A stretch of 64,000 bases of DNA from Corynebacterium sp. MSK008 (GTDB lineage Bacteria; Actinomycetota; Actinomycetes; Mycobacteriales; Mycobacteriaceae): the NCBI RefSeq assembly GCF_030232585.1, contig NZ_JASPJX010000002.1, positions 124,001-188,000 of the forward strand, written 5' to 3'. The notes beneath the pieces were generated by a model. That model had not been told where the DNA came from and ran no database searches. It saw nothing but the letters and a program-made list of their open reading frames with translations. How positions within the stretch are numbered: position 1 is the first letter of the stretch; every line of letters starts with the position of its first letter. Shown here in pieces: positions 19,124 through 26,050 of the stretch. The position numbers were made by a program, and so were the translations under genes.

Positions 19124-20622
19124 TTGCGCACCTCCAGTTCGCGGCCCGCGGCGAGTGCCTGGAGCACCGCGTAGGCCTTGTGCAGGGTCTCGTCCGCCTC
19201 CGTCTGCGGGATGGAATCGCGCACTACGCCCGCGCCAGCCTGCACCGTGGCCACGCCGTCGGCCACAAACGCGGAGCGGATGACAATGCAGGTGTCGAAG
19301 TCGCCGCTGCCGTGCAGGTAGCCCACCGCCCCGCCGTAGGAGCCGCGGCGCGTGCCCTCCACCCCGCGCAGCAGCTCGGTCGCGCGCAGCTTCGGGGCGC
19401 CGGTGAGCGTGCCCATGTTCATGCAGGCGCGGTAGGCGTCCAGCGCGTCCAGGTCCGAAGCCAGCGTCGCGGTGACGCGGCTGACCAGGTGCATCACGCG
19501 GGAGTAGCGGTCCACCTGCAGAAGCTCGCGGACGCGGCGGGTGCGCGGCTCGGCCACGCGGGCCATGTCGTTGCGGGCCAGGTCCACCAGCATGGTGTGC
19601 TCGGCGACCTCCTTGGCGTCGGTGCGCAGCTCAAGCTCCATGCGGGTGTCCAGTTCGTGGTTGACCGTCCCGTCCGGATTGAGCCCGCGCGGGCGGGTGC
19701 CTGCGATCGGGTACAGCTCCACCTGGCGCGTTGTGTGGTCGAACTTCAGGTTGGATTCCGGTGAGGCGCCGAACAGCTCGTAGCCGGGTCCGCGCAGGTA
19801 GAACATGTACGGCGAGGGGTTGGACTCGCGCAGCCGGCGGTACGCCCCGAACGCGTCCGTGCACTCCGCGGTGAATGCGCGCGCCGGCACCACCTGGTAG
19901 ATGTCCCCGTTCGCGATGTGCTCTTTCAGCCCCTCCACCTGCGCTCGGAAGTCCGCATCTGACGCCGATGCCTTGGCGACGAGCGGTTGCGCCACCCCCG
20001 CCAACGGCGCATAATCCGGCACGACCTCCTCCATCCGCTGAGCGAGCGGTTCCAGATCGATGCCCTCCCCCGCGGCGTCCACCCCGGCGAGGTAGGCCGT
20101 GGACGTTTCGTGGTTGACGCGAAGCAGCACCTCCGCGAGGACGAACTGGAAGTCCGGGTAGGTGTTCAGGCCGTCTGCCACACCCGGCAGCTGCTCGAAG
20201 GAATCGAGGTAGTCGTAAGCGAAGCCGCCGGCGAGGAACGGGAAGTCCTCGTTGCCGTAGCCGGCGCGGGTGGTCAGCGCGCGCAGCACGTCGGCGGAGG
20301 ACGGCGCGGTGAGGCGCTCGCGCTCGTCCGCGGCGTGAGAGGCGGGGAACTCGTAGACGCCCTCCCCCACCCGGTAGTCCTCCAAGCCCAGGTTTGCGGC
20401 GATGACCTCGCCGGACGGGGAGAGAGGCTGAACCTCTACGCGGCTGCCGGTGCAGGTCACGCGCACCGACGCGCGCAGCACCGCCACGGACTGCAGGCCG
20501 TTGCGGGTGGTGATGTCGGCGGACTCGAGCAGCACGGAATCGTCTGCGTCAAGTCCGCCGATGTGGGCGAAGAGGCTGGCCACGTCCTCGTGGTAGCGCA
20601 CCTCGCGGTGGGTGTATTGCAT
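19120..20622 (-). CDS. trpE: Anthranilate synthase component I
   Basis: A 500-aa chorismate-using enzyme and first committed step of tryptophan synthesis. It has LLESADITTRNG (the region of the feedback-inhibition LLESx10S motif), DIYQVVPARAF, PIAGTRPRG and GAPKLRATELL. ATG 20622 lies 40 bp downstream of the attenuator hairpin. Expression should be set by the leader peptide and attenuator upstream. Confidence 0.96.
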   Translation of the reverse strand: MQYTHREVRYHEDVASLFAHIGGLDADDSVLLESADITTRNGLQSVAVLRASVRVTCTGSRVEVQPLSPSGEVIAANLGLEDYRVGEGVYEFPASHAADERERLTAPSSADVLRALTTRAGYGNEDFPFLAGGFAYDYLDSFEQLPGVADGLNTYPDFQFVLAEVLLRVNHETSTAYLAGVDAAGEGIDLEPLAQRMEEVVPDYAPLAGVAQPLVAKASASDADFRAQVEGLKEHIANGDIYQVVPARAFTAECTDAFGAYRRLRESNPSPYMFYLRGPGYELFGASPESNLKFDHTTRQVELYPIAGTRPRGLNPDGTVNHELDTRMELELRTDAKEVAEHTMLVDLARNDMARVAEPRTRRVRELLQVDRYSRVMHLVSRVTATLASDLDALDAYRACMNMGTLTGAPKLRATELLRGVEGTRRGSYGGAVGYLHGSGDFDTCIVIRSAFVADGVATVQAGAGVVRDSIPQTEADETLHKAYAVLQALAAGRELEVRK

Positions 20623-20661
20623 GTGGTCCTCGGTTCTGTCGTATTCATTGCACCGAGGGTG

Positions 20662-20700
20662 AAAAAGGCCCGCGGCGCTTGGGGTGCAAGCTGGCGGGCC
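20662..20700 (-). terminator. trp attenuator terminator
   Basis: On the - strand GGCCCGC pairs with GCGGGCC, with an inner GCTTG/CAAGC stem, and TTTTT follows. It lies 24 nt past the trpL stop and 40 nt before trpE, the position expected of a transcriptional attenuator. Confidence 0.9.
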
Positions 20701-20724
20701 GTGACTTCGAAGGGGGCGCGCCAG

Positions 20725-20757
20725 TTAGGCGAGCCACCACCAGTTCAGAGAAGTCAT
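20725..20757 (-). CDS. trpL: trp operon leader peptide with three consecutive Trp codons
   Basis: A 10-codon frame ATG..TAA encoding MTSLNWWWLA; three adjacent TGG codons are diagnostic of a leader whose translation senses charged tRNA-Trp. It starts about 12 nt after the predicted transcription start. An in-frame GTG three codons upstream is an alternative start. With the downstream terminator it forms a classical attenuation module. Confidence 0.92.
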   Translation of the reverse strand: MTSLNWWWLA

Positions 20758-20774
20758 GTACGTCACAAGGGACA

Positions 20775-20798
20775 ACTATAGCGGAACCGGTATTCCGC
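20775..20798 (-). promoter_or_regulatory. Probable trp promoter with overlapping dyad
   Basis: A -10 box TATAGT (bases 20780-20775 on the - strand) lies 18 nt upstream of the leader ATG. Directly upstream is an inverted repeat GCGGAA-6 nt-TTCCGC (20781-20798) occupying the spacer/-35 side. This is a candidate operator; no clear -35 hexamer is visible. Which regulator binds is unknown. Confidence 0.6.
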
Positions 20799-20806
20799 CG
20801 GGAATT

Positions 20807-21022
20807 TTATTCAGGAAGAGAGTACTTTCCGCGCGGGGCGGAGGCGACCAGGCCGTCCACCTTGAGGCCGGTAATGGCGGCGTGGGTGGCAATCTCCGGG
20901 TTAGTGTGCGGGGCGTCCACTAAGCCGCGGCGGACGATCTCGGCGGCGATGTCTTTGTACGCCATCGGCTCCCCCGCCTCGCGCAGGATGGTCAGAATCG
21001 CTTCTTGCCAGGTCACGGGCAC
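20807..21022 (-). CDS. HARE-HTH domain protein
   Basis: A 71-aa protein consisting almost entirely of one winged-helix-like domain: TWQEAILTILREAGEPMAYKD with following EIVRRGLVDAP and the closing RGKYSLPE. This pattern matches the HARE-HTH (HB1/ASXL/restriction endonuclease HTH) family, which is linked to DNA-modification recognition and transcription. As a free-standing domain its role is not known. The GTG start abuts the SdpI-like stop. Confidence 0.7.
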   Translation of the reverse strand: MPVTWQEAILTILREAGEPMAYKDIAAEIVRRGLVDAPHTNPEIATHAAITGLKVDGLVASAPRGKYSLPE

Positions 21023-21472
21023 CTACTTCTGGTCGTCGGCGTGGCCGGCGGCTCGTCGTAAAGCATCGATGTTCACTGCGGGCTTGGGCTCCTCCGCCTG
21101 CTTCTCCCGGGCCTGCTCCACGGCCGCGGCCGCACGCGCGCCGAAATTGCCGCCCAGCGACGCCGCCACGATGGCCGCCACCAGCGCCACCGCCGGCAGC
21201 AACCACATCCACCCGGAGGCGATGAAGGAAAACGCCGCGCCGAACGCCAGCGCCACCGCCGCCAACACCCAGAACGGGCCGGCGACCTTGTGTGCCTGGT
21301 CCCAAATCGCGCGGTCCTTGCGCACCGCCGGGACGTGGAGGCCGAACCACTTGTTGCCCGGCAGATTGCCTGCGGCGGCGAGCGCGCCGGGGATGAGCAG
21401 AAGCAGGGTCAGCAGGATGAAGATGATGCCGACAACGACGTTGAGGGTGCTCATATTTTCAAACGGGCTCAT
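21023..21472 (-). CDS. SdpI family membrane protein
   Basis: About 149 aa from ATG 21472 (GGAAG just upstream); ATG 21454 (MSTLNVVVGIIF) is nearly as good. It has three or four hydrophobic segments and the family pattern GNLPGNKWFGLHVPAVRKDRAIWDQAH (positions about 28-54), seen in SdpI/YhfL-like proteins. SdpI of Bacillus is an immunity and signalling protein, but here no toxin gene is nearby. It is read with the HARE-HTH gene, divergent from the symporter. Confidence 0.8.
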   Translation of the reverse strand: MSPFENMSTLNVVVGIIFILLTLLLLIPGALAAAGNLPGNKWFGLHVPAVRKDRAIWDQAHKVAGPFWVLAAVALAFGAAFSFIASGWMWLLPAVALVAAIVAASLGGNFGARAAAAVEQAREKQAEEPKPAVNIDALRRAAGHADDQK

Positions 21473-21534
21473 GGCTTCCAAGCATACGGCGGTGGCAGAA
21501 GCGAAAGAAAAGCGCCCGAAAATGCACTGTGCTG

Positions 21535-21540
21535 TATAAT
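21535..21540 (+). promoter_or_regulatory. -10 promoter element for the cation symporter
   Basis: Perfect TATAAT preceded by TG, 19 nt before the ATG at 21560. A -35 is not obvious. Confidence 0.55.
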
Positions 21541-21559
21541 TACCGGCTACTCTGGACAC

Positions 21560-22789
21560 ATGAAAAGTAAGCTCTTAGGGTCGCTACTCTTCTGGGTAGT
21601 TGTCGCCATCATTCTCGGGTTCCTTTGCAGCCTGTTCTTCCCGGACTGGCTCGCCCGTGTCTTTATCACCTTCAACGGCCTGTTCTCCAACTTCCTCGGC
21701 TTCTTCGTGCCGGTGCTGATCTTCGCGCTCATCGCTCCCGCCATCGCGGGCCTGGGCCGCGGCGCCGGCAAGTGGCTGGGCATCACCGCGGGCGTGGCGT
21801 TCGGTTCCACCGTCATCTCCGGCCTGATCGCCTGGGGCACCGGTAGCGCGCTGTACCCGAAGCTGTTGTCGGGCAAGGACCTGATCACCAACGTCGCGGA
21901 CCCGGAGGAGGGCGGCCTGACCCCCTACTTCACTGTTGAGATGCCGCCGCCGCTGGCGATTATGTCCGCGCTGCTGCTCGCGTTCGTGGTGGGCCTGGCC
22001 ATGACGGCGGTGAAGTCCGACAACCTCTACAACGTGCTGCAGGAGCTCAACGACGTCGTGCTCAAGGTCGTGGTCACCTTCGTGATCCCGCTGCTTCCGC
22101 TGTACATCTTCGGCACCTTCCTGGGCCTGGGCATGAACGAGAACTTCGGCGACACCATGGCCGCCATGGGTGTGGTGCTGTTGCTGTCCGTGGTCATGAC
22201 CCTGGTCATCGTGCTGCTGCAGTATCTCGTGGCCGGTGTGGTTGCGGGCGTGAACCCGTTCAAGGCACTGAAGAACATGCTGCCGGCATACTTCACCGCG
22301 CTGGGCACCTCATCCTCGGCGGCGACCATCCCGGTCACCTACGAGTCCACGCTGAAGAACAACGTGGACGAGGACGTCGCCGGCTTCGTGGTCCCGCTGT
22401 GCGCGACGATCCAGCTGTCCGGCTCGATGATGAAGATCATGCTCTACGCGCTGTCCATCGTCTACATGGCCAGCCTGGACATCTCGGGCGGTCAGATCTT
22501 CGGCTTCATCCTCCTGCTGGGCATCATGATGATCGCGGCCCCGGGCGTGCCGGGCGGCGCCATCATGGCGGCCGCGGGCCTGCTGCAGTCCAACCTCTGC
22601 TTCGACGATTCGATGCTCTCGCTCATGATCGCGTCCTACATCGTCGTCGACTCCTTCGGCACCGCCGCCAACGTCACCGGCGACGGCGCGGTCGCACTGA
22701 TCGTGAACAAGTTCGCGTCGGGCAAGCTTCACAAGCAGTCGCCTATCGACGAGCCTTCGGTCGCCGCCACCGGCTCCACCGCCGTGTAG
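21560..22789 (+). CDS. Dicarboxylate/amino acid:cation symporter (DAACS family)
   Basis: A 409-aa membrane protein with about eight helices and the two re-entrant signature regions: the serine-rich FTALGTSSSAATIPVTYES, and the substrate/Na+ site AAPGVPGGAIMAAAGLLQ with DSFGTAANVTGDG near the C-terminus. It should import a dicarboxylate or acidic/neutral amino acid with Na+ or H+. The frame is open further upstream but lies over the divergent SdpI-like gene. ATG 21560 fits the TATAAT just upstream. Confidence 0.93.
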   Translation: MKSKLLGSLLFWVVVAIILGFLCSLFFPDWLARVFITFNGLFSNFLGFFVPVLIFALIAPAIAGLGRGAGKWLGITAGVAFGSTVISGLIAWGTGSALYPKLLSGKDLITNVADPEEGGLTPYFTVEMPPPLAIMSALLLAFVVGLAMTAVKSDNLYNVLQELNDVVLKVVVTFVIPLLPLYIFGTFLGLGMNENFGDTMAAMGVVLLLSVVMTLVIVLLQYLVAGVVAGVNPFKALKNMLPAYFTALGTSSSAATIPVTYESTLKNNVDEDVAGFVVPLCATIQLSGSMMKIMLYALSIVYMASLDISGGQIFGFILLLGIMMIAAPGVPGGAIMAAAGLLQSNLCFDDSMLSLMIASYIVVDSFGTAANVTGDGAVALIVNKFASGKLHKQSPIDEPSVAATGSTAV

Positions 22790-22810
22790 CAGTCCCCTGC
22801 TCCCGCGCTG

Positions 22811-22836
22811 AACCGCCCTCCGGGGCGGTTTTCTTT
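22811..22836 (+). terminator. Terminator after the cation symporter
   Basis: Arms AACCGCCC/GGGCGGTT with a TCCG loop, followed by TTCTTTT. Confidence 0.85.
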
Positions 22837-22842
22837 TGCCCG

Positions 22843-22858
22843 TGTTTCACGTGAAACA
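22843..22858. promoter_or_regulatory. parS site 5 (ParB binding)
   Basis: Perfect TGTTTCACGTGAAACA, intergenic, at the left edge of the TCACTGTAAAA repeat array. Confidence 0.93.
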
Positions 22859-22866
22859 ATGGGCTG

Positions 22867-22999
22867 TCACTGTATTGGGAGGGTCCTCACTGTAAAAAGA
22901 GACGGCGTCACTGTAAAAACAGAGGGCGTCACTGTAAAAAGAGAGGGAAAAATGGGCTCTCACTGTAAAAGTGAGCGCGTCACTGTAGAAAGTGAGGCC
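22867..22999. repeat. Six helically phased TCACTGTAAAA repeats
   Basis: Copies of TCACTGTA(A/T) start at 22867, 22887, 22908, 22929, 22960 and 22980. The spacings are 20, 21, 21, 31 and 20 bp, all close to whole numbers of helical turns. Most continue AAAA(G/C)AGAGGGCG, and the last two carry the GTGAG half of an inverted repeat. The 285-bp gap between the symporter and the next gene contains only the terminator, two parS sites and this array. Confidence 0.88.
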
Positions 23000-23005
23000 C
23001 AATAG

Positions 23006-23019
23006 GTTTCACGTGAAAC
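23006..23019. promoter_or_regulatory. parS site 6 (ParB binding)
   Basis: GTTTCACGTGAAAC, intergenic, at the right edge of the repeat array and 163 bp from site 5. Confidence 0.92.
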
Positions 23020-23073
23020 ATTGCCAGCTCCCGCACTGCCCCGCGCCCGACGCAATCGACTACCCTCTTGCGC

Positions 23074-23781
23074 ATGCCCTTCGAGATCGTCACCACCCAC
23101 TTCGTGGCCCACGAGCGCGACCTCGAGGAGGCGTACGAGCTCTACCGCGAGCGCATCGAAACGAGTGGCGCTGTCATCTCGGCGGTCTCCCCTCGCCCGC
23201 ACCCCATCGAGGACGAATTCACCCTCTGGGACCTGCGCTGCCAGGCGGCCTACGACAACCTCCCCGCCCCGGAGCAGATGCGGCTGTACGAGCTCAACGC
23301 GCTCGTGGACTTTGCCACCACCAACCGTGACAACGCCTTCGAGAAATTCTTCTTCGAGGACCACGACGCGCCGACGCACCTCCCCGCCAGCCTCGGCGGC
23401 CTGACCGACCTCACACTCCGCGACGAGCCGCACGGCACCTTGTCGCTGACCACCATCGTCTACCTCGGCTCACCCGAGCACATGCTGCTTGCGCAGAAGC
23501 TTTTCGACGACACCGTGGCCGACCTCAACGCCGTCGCCTACCAGCCATACGTGGCCCCGCTCGAGGGCACGGAGCACGCGGCGCTGGTCGGTCCCCTGTG
23601 GCTTCGCGATGCCACGCTGAACATCATCGGCAAGGGCGACGGGTACTTCTCCCCCGGCAAGGAGGCGTGGGCGGGGTGGTTGTTGACGTCGGATGGACCG
23701 GAGGACGTCGATAGGCAGTTGCACGAACGCATTGACGCCGACGCCGTGGTGATCACCCGCGCGGTGCAGGAGCCGTTCTAG
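23074..23781 (+). CDS. Hypothetical protein
   Basis: A 235-aa soluble, acidic protein (MPFEIVTTHFVAHERDLEEAY). No signal peptide, membrane helix or recognised motif. No ribosome-binding site precedes the ATG, and a TACCCT box lies about 9 nt upstream, so leaderless transcription is plausible. Base composition resembles the core genes around it. It ends at a bidirectional terminator. Confidence 0.75.
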   Translation: MPFEIVTTHFVAHERDLEEAYELYRERIETSGAVISAVSPRPHPIEDEFTLWDLRCQAAYDNLPAPEQMRLYELNALVDFATTNRDNAFEKFFFEDHDAPTHLPASLGGLTDLTLRDEPHGTLSLTTIVYLGSPEHMLLAQKLFDDTVADLNAVAYQPYVAPLEGTEHAALVGPLWLRDATLNIIGKGDGYFSPGKEAWAGWLLTSDGPEDVDRQLHERIDADAVVITRAVQEPF

Positions 23782-23786
23782 CAGCG

Positions 23787-23833
23787 AAAAGGCACCGGCG
23801 CGGAGGAAGGGAAACTCCGGGCCGGTGCCTTTT
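23787..23833. terminator. Bidirectional terminator between convergent genes
   Basis: Perfect 13-bp arms AAAAGGCACCGGC/GCCGGTGCCTTTT, with an inner CGGAG/CTCCG stem. The A and T runs serve both strands. Confidence 0.88.
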
Positions 23834-23845
23834 AGGGTGCCGCGC

Positions 23846-24256
23846 TTACGGCGTCATCTGCGGGCTCAGCGGATCAACCTGCTCCGGAGCCTCTGCCCCG
23901 CCCAACGGGGAGTCGGAGACCTCGGCGCCGCCGAGCGGCGAATCGGTCATCTCGACGCCGCCCAGGCCGGTGTCGCCGGATGCGGAGCCGCCTGCGGAAG
24001 AGCCGCCGGACATGGAGCCGCCGGACATGGAGCCGCCGGACATGGAGCCGCCCGCGGAACCGTCAGACACCGAGCCACCCGCGGAGGAGCCGCCCGCGGA
24101 GGAACCGCCGGACACCGGGTCCTCGGAGGACACGGCACCGGACGGGTTCACCGCGGTGGTGTCCGTGTCGCCGTCGCTGTCGTTGCAGGCGGTGAGGCCG
24201 GCGGCAGCCAGCACGAGTGCGGTGGCCGATGCGGCAATACGAGTGTTTGCAGACAT
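23846..24256 (-). CDS. Ser/Gly-rich putative lipoprotein with internal repeats
   Basis: A 136-aa protein with a signal peptide and lipobox (AAAGLTAC, Cys 24), followed by a low-complexity Ser/Gly region. SGGSM is repeated three times (15-bp DNA unit about 24007-24051), and DSPLGGAE occurs twice. The mature part is unlikely to be globular; a flexible surface-exposed lipoprotein is the best guess. The 15-bp repeats could vary in number between strains. Confidence 0.78.
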   Translation of the reverse strand: MSANTRIAASATALVLAAAGLTACNDSDGDTDTTAVNPSGAVSSEDPVSGGSSAGGSSAGGSVSDGSAGGSMSGGSMSGGSMSGGSSAGGSASGDTGLGGVEMTDSPLGGAEVSDSPLGGAEAPEQVDPLSPQMTP

Positions 24257-24380
24257 GATTCTCCTTCTCGTGTCGGATTCATCCCGGGGTGTCTCGCCCG
24301 GATCACAAGCTTTCTACGGAGCCTGTCTGCGAAACGCTTGTGAGCGGAGGGGGAACTGACGTACTGCTTCGTAGCAGAAC

Positions 24381-24417
24381 AATAACCCGGTCCCTGCGCT
24401 GCAGGAACCGGGTTATT
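24381..24417. terminator. Terminator downstream of paralogue 2
   Basis: AATAACCCGGT...ACCGGGTTATT arms with an inner CCTGC/GCAGG stem (one mismatch). It can serve the leftward gene that ends at 24430. Confidence 0.82.
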
Positions 24418-24429
24418 TGGAAGCGCGAT

Positions 24430-24846
24430 TTACATCGGCAGGCCCGGGATCGCCGGGAGGGAAACGCCCGGGATGGAGCCGGAGAACGCCGCTGCCGCGC
24501 CGAGCAGAGCGACGAGGGCGAGCGGCACGCCGATCAGGACGCCCAGGGCGGAGGAGCGATACTCGCTGTCCTCGTGGGTCAGGCCCTTGATGCAGACACC
24601 GGAATCGGTGGAGCTGCCGATGCCCGCTTCTTCGTAGACTTTGTCAAATGCCTTCTCGAGACGCTCCTTCTCTTCTGGAGTTCGGGCTTTGTCGATCTCC
24701 TGCTGGATCTCTTTCTGCTCCTTAAGGCACTTCTGGTACCACTCGGAGGAACCCATCTTCTCGTCGCCTTCAGCGGCGAACGCCGGTGCAGCGAGGACGG
24801 ACACGGACATGGTTGCTGCGAGAGCAGCGGACGTGATGCGCTTCAT
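24430..24846 (-). CDS. Small exported protein of the MKRI/IPGVP family (paralogue 2)
   Basis: A 138-aa protein with ribosome-binding site AAGGAG, signal peptide MKRITSAALAATMSVSVLAAPAFA, a Lys/Glu-rich helical middle, a C-terminal hydrophobic stretch (GVLIGVPLALVALLGAAAAFSG) and tail SIPGVSLPAIPGLPM. Two cysteines occur as YQKC and GVCIKGL, also present in paralogues 3 and 4, and may form a disulfide. Function unknown. The tandem arrangement indicates local duplication. Confidence 0.82.
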   Translation of the reverse strand: MKRITSAALAATMSVSVLAAPAFAAEGDEKMGSSEWYQKCLKEQKEIQQEIDKARTPEEKERLEKAFDKVYEEAGIGSSTDSGVCIKGLTHEDSEYRSSALGVLIGVPLALVALLGAAAAFSGSIPGVSLPAIPGLPM

Positions 24847-24944
24847 AGTGTTCTCCTTGTGTAGGTTTGGTTACCTGTCAAAGAGTTAACACATGTCTAA
24901 AAGACGCTTTCAACCGATTCGGCGAATCGTTTTCAAAATGAGAC

Positions 24945-24992
24945 AAAAAGGGGCACCACCCCAGCAGGGACGGGACAGACAGAAGGGCCCCT
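24945..24992 (-). terminator. Possible terminator downstream of paralogue 3
   Basis: On the - strand AGGGGC pairs with GCCCCT across a loop of about 32 nt, followed by TTTTTG. It overlaps the stop codon. Weaker than the neighbouring terminators because of the long loop. Confidence 0.5.
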
Positions 24993-25347
24993 ATACCGGC
25001 AGCTTCGGCATATTCGGGAGGGAAACGCCCGGGACCATGCCTGAAGCCGCGGATGCTGCGCCAAGTAGCGCCACAAGGGCGAGCGGGACACCGACCAAGA
25101 CAGCGATGACACCGCCGCGGTAGTTCGGGCTGTTGAGCATGCTCTTGATGCACACGGCGTCCGGATTGGAGGAGCCGCCGTTCTGTCGCAGTTCTTCCTT
25201 CTCCTTCTCATTAGCGGAGCCCACCAGACCACGGCAGTGCTGGTAGACCTCAGACGACGTCTTCTCGTCCTCCGCCGCATGTGCCGGCGAGGCCAGGACA
25301 GACAGGGGCATGGTTGCTGCGAGAGTCGCGATGGCGATGCGCTTCAT
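24991..25347 (-). CDS. Small exported protein of the MKRI/IPGVP family (paralogue 3)
   Basis: A 118-aa protein and the shortest paralogue: signal peptide MKRIAIATLAATMPLSVLASPAHA, cysteine motifs YQHC and AVCIKSML, hydrophobic stretch VLVGVPLALVALLGAASA, tail GVSLPNMPKLPV. Its upstream sequence, CAAGGAGAAC before the start, is nearly identical to that of paralogue 2, consistent with recent duplication. Confidence 0.82.
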   Translation of the reverse strand: MKRIAIATLAATMPLSVLASPAHAAEDEKTSSEVYQHCRGLVGSANEKEKEELRQNGGSSNPDAVCIKSMLNSPNYRGGVIAVLVGVPLALVALLGAASAASGMVPGVSLPNMPKLPV

Positions 25348-25452
25348 GGGGTTCTCCTTGTGTTGGTTGGGTTACCTTGAGCAAGAAGAACACGTATCCA
25401 TGAAGTGCTGCAGGGCAACTCAGCAGAATGTGTCCAAACCGAGATATGACAA

Positions 25453-25482
25453 ACGGCCCGCCCCACGATGGGAGCGGACCGT
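25453..25482 (-). terminator. Imperfect terminator downstream of paralogue 4
   Basis: Interrupted arms ACGGcCCGCcCCA/TGGgAGCGGaCCGT, with a short GTTTGT on the - strand side. Confidence 0.5.
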
Positions 25483-25503
25483 AAGAAGCTCAGGCGAGCC
25501 GAA

Positions 25504-25947
25504 TTACATCGGCAGGCCCGGCAGGGCCGGGAGGGAGAAGCCCGGGATAGCGCCGGAGAACGCTGCTGCTGCGCCGATCAGGGCGATGAGGGCAACCGGG
25601 ACGCCGATCAGCAGGCCCAGGATGCCGGGCTTGGTGTCCGGGTTGTCGATGAGCTGCTGGATGCACTCACCGGTGGCGTTGTTGGAGCCCTTCTCCTTGC
25701 CCGGCTCGGCCTTGTCGCCGTCCTTGCCGGTGGTGGCCTTGCCAGCGGTGGCCTTCTTCTCGTCCTTGCACTTCTTGTACACCTCGGAGGAGCCGACCTT
25801 CTCGCCAGCCTGGTCGCCTTCAGCCTGGGCGGAGCTGCCCTGGTTCTCCTTGGCCGGGGTGGTGTCGGCGTCGGCCGCGAAGGCCGGAGCGGACAGTGCG
25901 GACAGGGACAGGGTTGCTGCGACTGCAGCGGTGGCGATGCGCTTCAT
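25504..25947 (-). CDS. Small exported protein of the MKRI/IPGVP family (paralogue 4)
   Basis: A 147-aa protein from ATG 25947, preceded by TTAAGGAG (the frame is open 15 codons further upstream without a better site). Signal peptide MKRIATAAVAATLSLSALSAPAFA, a longer Lys/Gly/Glu-rich linker, cysteine motifs YKKC and GECIQQLI, hydrophobic stretch LLIGVPVALIALIGAAAAFSG, tail IPGFSLPALPGLPM. Confidence 0.82.
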   Translation of the reverse strand: MKRIATAAVAATLSLSALSAPAFAADADTTPAKENQGSSAQAEGDQAGEKVGSSEVYKKCKDEKKATAGKATTGKDGDKAEPGKEKGSNNATGECIQQLIDNPDTKPGILGLLIGVPVALIALIGAAAAFSGAIPGFSLPALPGLPM

Positions 25948-26050
25948 GGCAATCTCCTTAAGTAAATCGGGTACCTGCCAGTGATCTGACACGTGTAAAG
26001 AGCGTATCGCCCACCAGTCACATTGCGTTACACGGGGTTACCCTGAACAC

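Noticed and set aside
22867-22999. CRISPR array
   Set aside because: Repeats are only ~11-20 bp, the intervals are too short for spacers, and no cas gene is present.
24430-25947. Bacteriocin cluster
   Set aside because: The small exported proteins have ordinary Sec-type signal peptides, and no immunity, processing or ABC export gene lies nearby.
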